From assembly GCA_964627995.1 (NCBI GenBank), contig CAZVLN010000045.1:1-17006 (forward strand): 17,006 nucleotides of DNA, read 5' to 3'. The position numbers were made by a program, and so were the translations under genes. Positions 14,655-17,006 of this stretch are shown here, piece after piece (the first letter of the stretch is position 1; each line of letters starts with the position of its first letter). The notes under the pieces were generated by a model. It ran no database searches. It had not been told where the DNA came from and was given only the letters and a program-made list of their open reading frames with translations. This DNA comes from JAWLFI01 sp964627995. GTDB lineage: Bacteria > Bacteroidota > Bacteroidia > Chitinophagales > Saprospiraceae.

Positions 14655-14978
14655 TTAATCGTCCAGTTCTTCCACGTTCTCTTTCACTCGCTCAACAAAA
14701 ACCTTTGAAGGCTTAAATGCGGGGATGTAATGAGCTGGAATCTCAATAGCTTTGTTCTTTTTAATGTGCCGACCAATTTTTTTGGCTCTCTTTTTAACAA
14801 TAAAAGATCCAAATCCTCGGATGTATACATTCTCACCGTCTGTTAATGAATCTTTGACTTCAGAAAAGAAAGACTCTAACGATACGAGAACGTCTACCTT
14901 GGGTACACCGGTTTTTTCTGAAATGGCTGCAACTAAGTCTGCTTTCCTCATATTCTTTATTTTAATCTCTTTGCTCAC
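14655..14978 (-). CDS. HU family DNA-binding protein
   Basis: A 107-residue nucleoid protein of the HU/IHF family that binds and bends DNA as a dimer. The body ADLVAAISEKTG, the hinge GENVYIRGFGSFIVKKR, and the arm end IPAHYIPAFKPSK are characteristic. Most relatives begin MTKADIV, which corresponds to the internal Met10 (MRKADLV) with ATG at 14951. The true start may therefore be there, giving 98 residues; the ATG at 14978 adds MSKEIKIKN. The acidic tail NVEELDD is a small extension. It is the first gene of the minus-strand set, behind a recognisable promoter. Confidence 0.93.
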   Translation of the reverse strand: MSKEIKIKNMRKADLVAAISEKTGVPKVDVLVSLESFFSEVKDSLTDGENVYIRGFGSFIVKKRAKKIGRHIKKNKAIEIPAHYIPAFKPSKVFVERVKENVEELDD

Positions 14979-15008
14979 CGACGCTTAATTTTTACCCCAT
15001 GAGCAGCG

Positions 15009-15036
15009 CAAAGGTCGCATTTTTTTTGACAACCAA
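15009..15036 (-). promoter_or_regulatory. Bacteroidota-type promoter of the HU gene
   Basis: On the minus strand, a -33 TTG (15034-15036) and a -7 GACCTTTG (15009-15016; seven of eight matches to TAnnTTTG) are separated by 17 bases. Transcription would start near 15003, about 25 bases before the ATG at 14978. Confidence 0.5.
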
Positions 15037-15103
15037 GAACATTTACCAAACTTTTGTGGGTTAAGGCTCTGAAAATCACACTCCTAGCGCTTTTTTGACA
15101 CCC
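15022..15103. repeat. Duplicated TTTTTTGACAnCC motif in the divergent intergenic region
   Basis: The 379-base gap 14979-15357 separates the divergent HU and oxidoreductase genes and contains no gene. TTTTTTGACAACC (15022-15034) and TTTTTTGACACCC (15091-15103) differ at one base and lie 69 bases apart. The first overlaps the HU promoter spacer. The second lies within a CTAGCG (15084-15089) / CGCTAG (15103-15108) inverted repeat. They may be regulator sites or a duplicated promoter segment. I see no further structure from 15110 to 15357, and no convincing promoter for the rightward gene. Confidence 0.35.
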
Positions 15104-15357
15104 GCTAGATCTTTAGAATAAAAGAACACACTACCTTCCTGCCTTGCCACCCACGACATTTAAGCTCATTTCCCTCCCTTTTAGCATATATCGACCGCTA
15201 TAGCCTGTCCGGATTGTTACAGTAAAATTTCCTTCCCTCAGTAGTTTCTTCCCATATTAAATATACACAGCACTTACAATGAATTTCCACTCTACTGCAT
15301 TTCAGCAGCTCCAAAACAAATCGTACATTCACATCACCAAAATAAACCTAAAACACT

Positions 15358-16491
15358 ATGCCAAGCTATCACATTTTCATTGCAGGCAGTGGCGGTATCG
15401 GCCGGGCACTGGGTCTGATCTTAGCGGATCATTCCGAAATTGATGCTCATTTATATTTGGGAGATATTGCAGAAGACGCGGCACAAGATGCGGTCAACTT
15501 TATACATGAAGGAGTAAATACAGCGGTCGCCACATCCATCATCATGCCAAAAGAGGGAATGCTGTCGGACTGTGAAAAAGCACTCCAAAAATGTGATGTT
15601 TTACTGGATTGCCTGCCGGGCAGCCAGGCGCCTCGAATGGCTCAATGGGCGCGAACATACGGATTGCACTATGCTAACCTCACTGAATATGTCCAGGAGA
15701 CCAAGGAAGTCCTCGCGATTGCAGAAAATGCCCCGACCGGATATGTGTTGCAAACGGGACTTGCGCCGGGCTTCATTAACGTACTTGCGCATCAGCTTTA
15801 TCAGCAGTTTCAGACTGAGCACGAGGTAAAAGTCATAGAACACGTCGCCATGAAAGTTGGCGCTCTCAGTCAGCATGCACAACCTCCACATTATTATGGA
15901 TTTACCTGGAGTCCGATCGGTGTGGCGACAGAGTATGTAAAGGAGGCTGAAGTGCTCCGCGATTTCGAAAAAACAAATATACTCTCACTTTCTGATACGC
16001 AGTCTTTGATGATTGACGGCACCCACTACGAGGATGACTTCACTTCGGGAGGCGCAGCCAATTTACCTGACTTTTTTCGCGGAAAGGTTCGTCAATTGGA
16101 TTACCGCACGCTACGATGGCCGGGGCACTACGATTGGGCGAGAGACATCATTGGAAATACTCCGAAAGGGAGCGATCCCATTGCATTTCTCCAGGATACC
16201 ATGCTTAATACGGTTCCTTCCCTGACTGACGACCAGGTCATTATTTATGCCGCTGTCACCGGAAGGGATGCCAACAGTCGCCTACACAGCATCGAAAAGT
16301 CCTATCGCATAGGTCCCCGAAAAATTGGAAAGCAAACACTGCGCGCCATACAACATACCACAGCCGCTCCTTTAGCCGAAGTCGCCTACCAATTGTTGAG
16401 CGGTCGTTGGTCGGGACCCGTATTGCAGTCCGATATAGATCCCCGGCAATTTTTGTCTGGTCCCTTCGTACGCGCCTCATATGGCAGCTAA
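15358..16491 (+). CDS. Saccharopine dehydrogenase family oxidoreductase
   Basis: A 377-residue cytoplasmic NAD(P)-dependent oxidoreductase. The N-terminal Rossmann fold is HIFIAGSGGIGRAL with the glycine motif G10-S-G12-G-I-G15. DVLLDCLPG (80-88) and LTEYVQ (108-113) continue the domain. GLAPGFINVLA (134-144) is the block typical of saccharopine dehydrogenase/lysine 6-dehydrogenase-like proteins at the entry to the C-terminal catalytic domain. Substrate is uncertain: lysine-ketoglutarate, lysine 6- or carboxynorspermidine-type activities are possible, and no lysine genes lie nearby. The ATG at 15358 directly precedes the nucleotide-binding strand, as expected. Confidence 0.87.
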   Translation: MPSYHIFIAGSGGIGRALGLILADHSEIDAHLYLGDIAEDAAQDAVNFIHEGVNTAVATSIIMPKEGMLSDCEKALQKCDVLLDCLPGSQAPRMAQWARTYGLHYANLTEYVQETKEVLAIAENAPTGYVLQTGLAPGFINVLAHQLYQQFQTEHEVKVIEHVAMKVGALSQHAQPPHYYGFTWSPIGVATEYVKEAEVLRDFEKTNILSLSDTQSLMIDGTHYEDDFTSGGAANLPDFFRGKVRQLDYRTLRWPGHYDWARDIIGNTPKGSDPIAFLQDTMLNTVPSLTDDQVIIYAAVTGRDANSRLHSIEKSYRIGPRKIGKQTLRAIQHTTAAPLAEVAYQLLSGRWSGPVLQSDIDPRQFLSGPFVRASYGS

Positions 16492-16554
16492 TCACAGGAG
16501 CGATGAACATACACGGCATTCAATATCACTCACCGTCAACCCAAAAAATTTATA

Positions 16555-16562
16555 TACCTTAG
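16555..16562 (+). promoter_or_regulatory. Candidate -7 element for the M28 peptidase gene
   Basis: TACCTTAG matches seven of eight positions of TAnnTTTG and lies 20 bases before the ATG at 16583. No TTG is present at a suitable -33 distance, so this is weak. Confidence 0.3.
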
Positions 16563-16582
16563 AACTCCTCAAAATTGCAATC

Positions 16583-17006
16583 ATGTTACGACGACTACTT
16601 TGGATACTCTGCCTGCCCCTCACTACCATTGGAGCACAATCTATCTACACCCCAACGGAAGAGGATGCCTTCTTTATTCGAGATATCTACACGACAGCCT
16701 TAGAAGATCAATTTGGCTACAATTGGCTGCGCGATTTAACAGAAAACATAGGTCCGAGACTTAGCGGCTCCGAAGGGGCTGCCCAGTCAGTTTACTTTGT
16801 CAAACAACATATGGAAGCCCTCGGCGCAGATACAGTTTTTCTGCAGGACGTCCCCAATGTGCCCCGCTGGGAGCGCGGCGAAACCGAAACTGTGCGTTTT
16901 GTTGATGCCCCTATTTGGGGAAACGCTGAATTGCCGGCACTATCGCTGGGCAACTCCATCGGAACTCCGGAGGGCGGGCTGAAAGCTCAAGTCGTAGAAG
17001 TTCATG
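16583..17006 (+). CDS. Secreted M28-family metallopeptidase, 5' part (cut by window end)
   Basis: The ATG at 16583 opens a frame that stays open to the window edge (141 codons). The signal peptide is residues 1-18 (MLRRLLWILCLPLTTIGA), followed by QSIYTPTEEDAFFIRDIY. LTENIGPRLSGSEGAAQSVYFVKQHMEALGAD (52-83) is the N-terminal signature of M28 aminopeptidase/carboxypeptidase Q-like enzymes, and QDVPNVPRWERG continues it. The metal-binding residues lie downstream of the window and cannot be checked. It would be a periplasmic or secreted zinc exopeptidase. It lies 91 bases after the oxidoreductase gene. Confidence 0.85.
   Translation, partial: MLRRLLWILCLPLTTIGAQSIYTPTEEDAFFIRDIYTTALEDQFGYNWLRDLTENIGPRLSGSEGAAQSVYFVKQHMEALGADTVFLQDVPNVPRWERGETETVRFVDAPIWGNAELPALSLGNSIGTPEGGLKAQVVEVH

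Noticed and set aside
16503..16562. 19-codon ORF with an AGGAG-like sequence just upstream
   Set aside because: It overlaps the probable promoter of the M28 peptidase, has no recognisable sequence, and Shine-Dalgarno matches carry little weight in this lineage.
1..17006. Search for a defence system, mobile element, CRISPR array or RNA gene
   Set aside because: No transposase, integrase, Cas, toxin-antitoxin or tRNA/rRNA signature was seen; MazG here is the housekeeping pyrophosphohydrolase type, not a toxin-antitoxin partner.

Overview
The window looks like chromosomal DNA of a member of the Bacteroidota, probably Saprospiria/Lewinella-like, though the finer placement is inference. Pointers are: sites matching the Bacteroidota sigma factor consensus (-33 TTG, -7 TAnnTTTG) before several genes; start codons mostly without a Shine-Dalgarno sequence; secreted proteins whose signal peptides end in SAQ, VAQ or MSQ; DUF2490 and OMP_b-brl_2 type barrels; and a 30-residue very basic COX24-like microprotein next to HU and RNase E/G genes. 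I see no prophage, transposase, CRISPR array, rRNA or tRNA.

Left part (1-5645). A terminator of an unseen upstream gene and a GC-rich nested palindromic element precede prfA (release factor 1). A tight three-gene unit follows: a small YkoF/thiamine-binding-like protein and two tandem paralogous secreted proteins with an MC[YF]FCG motif. An alpha/beta hydrolase with a clear promoter comes next. It converges with, and overlaps, a minus-strand pair: an M42 metallopeptidase followed by a MazG-type pyrophosphohydrolase. The 400-base gap after M42 carries a row of strong GC-rich hairpins. After it lies a DUF3817 membrane protein whose best promoter match would give an almost leaderless mRNA.

Middle part (5708-10731). 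A DUF2490 protein points rightward. Facing it is a minus-strand set: an outer-membrane barrel protein, a DegT/DnrJ/EryC1/StrS aminotransferase resembling PglE, and a PglF/WbpM-like membrane nucleotide-sugar 4,6-dehydratase. The dehydratase carries an extra C-terminal NUDIX domain. Dehydratase and aminotransferase together would convert UDP-GlcNAc (or a similar sugar nucleotide) to a 4-amino-4,6-dideoxy sugar for surface glycans or protein glycosylation.

Right part (10909-17006). A minus-strand cluster runs HU, a TPR membrane-anchored protein, the COX24-like microprotein, a terminator-like hairpin, RNase E/G, and a GT-B-like glycosyltransferase. This is a housekeeping RNA/nucleoid set. A 379-base divergent intergenic region holds a likely HU promoter and a repeated TTTTTTGACAnCC motif. 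Rightward lie a saccharopine dehydrogenase-family oxidoreductase and the first 141 codons of a secreted M28-type metallopeptidase cut by the window edge.

Most of the window is ordinary core genome. Items most worth a second look are the dehydratase-NUDIX fusion, the tandem CxxC secreted paralogs, the two structured non-coding elements, and the palindromic leader before the RNase E/G gene.
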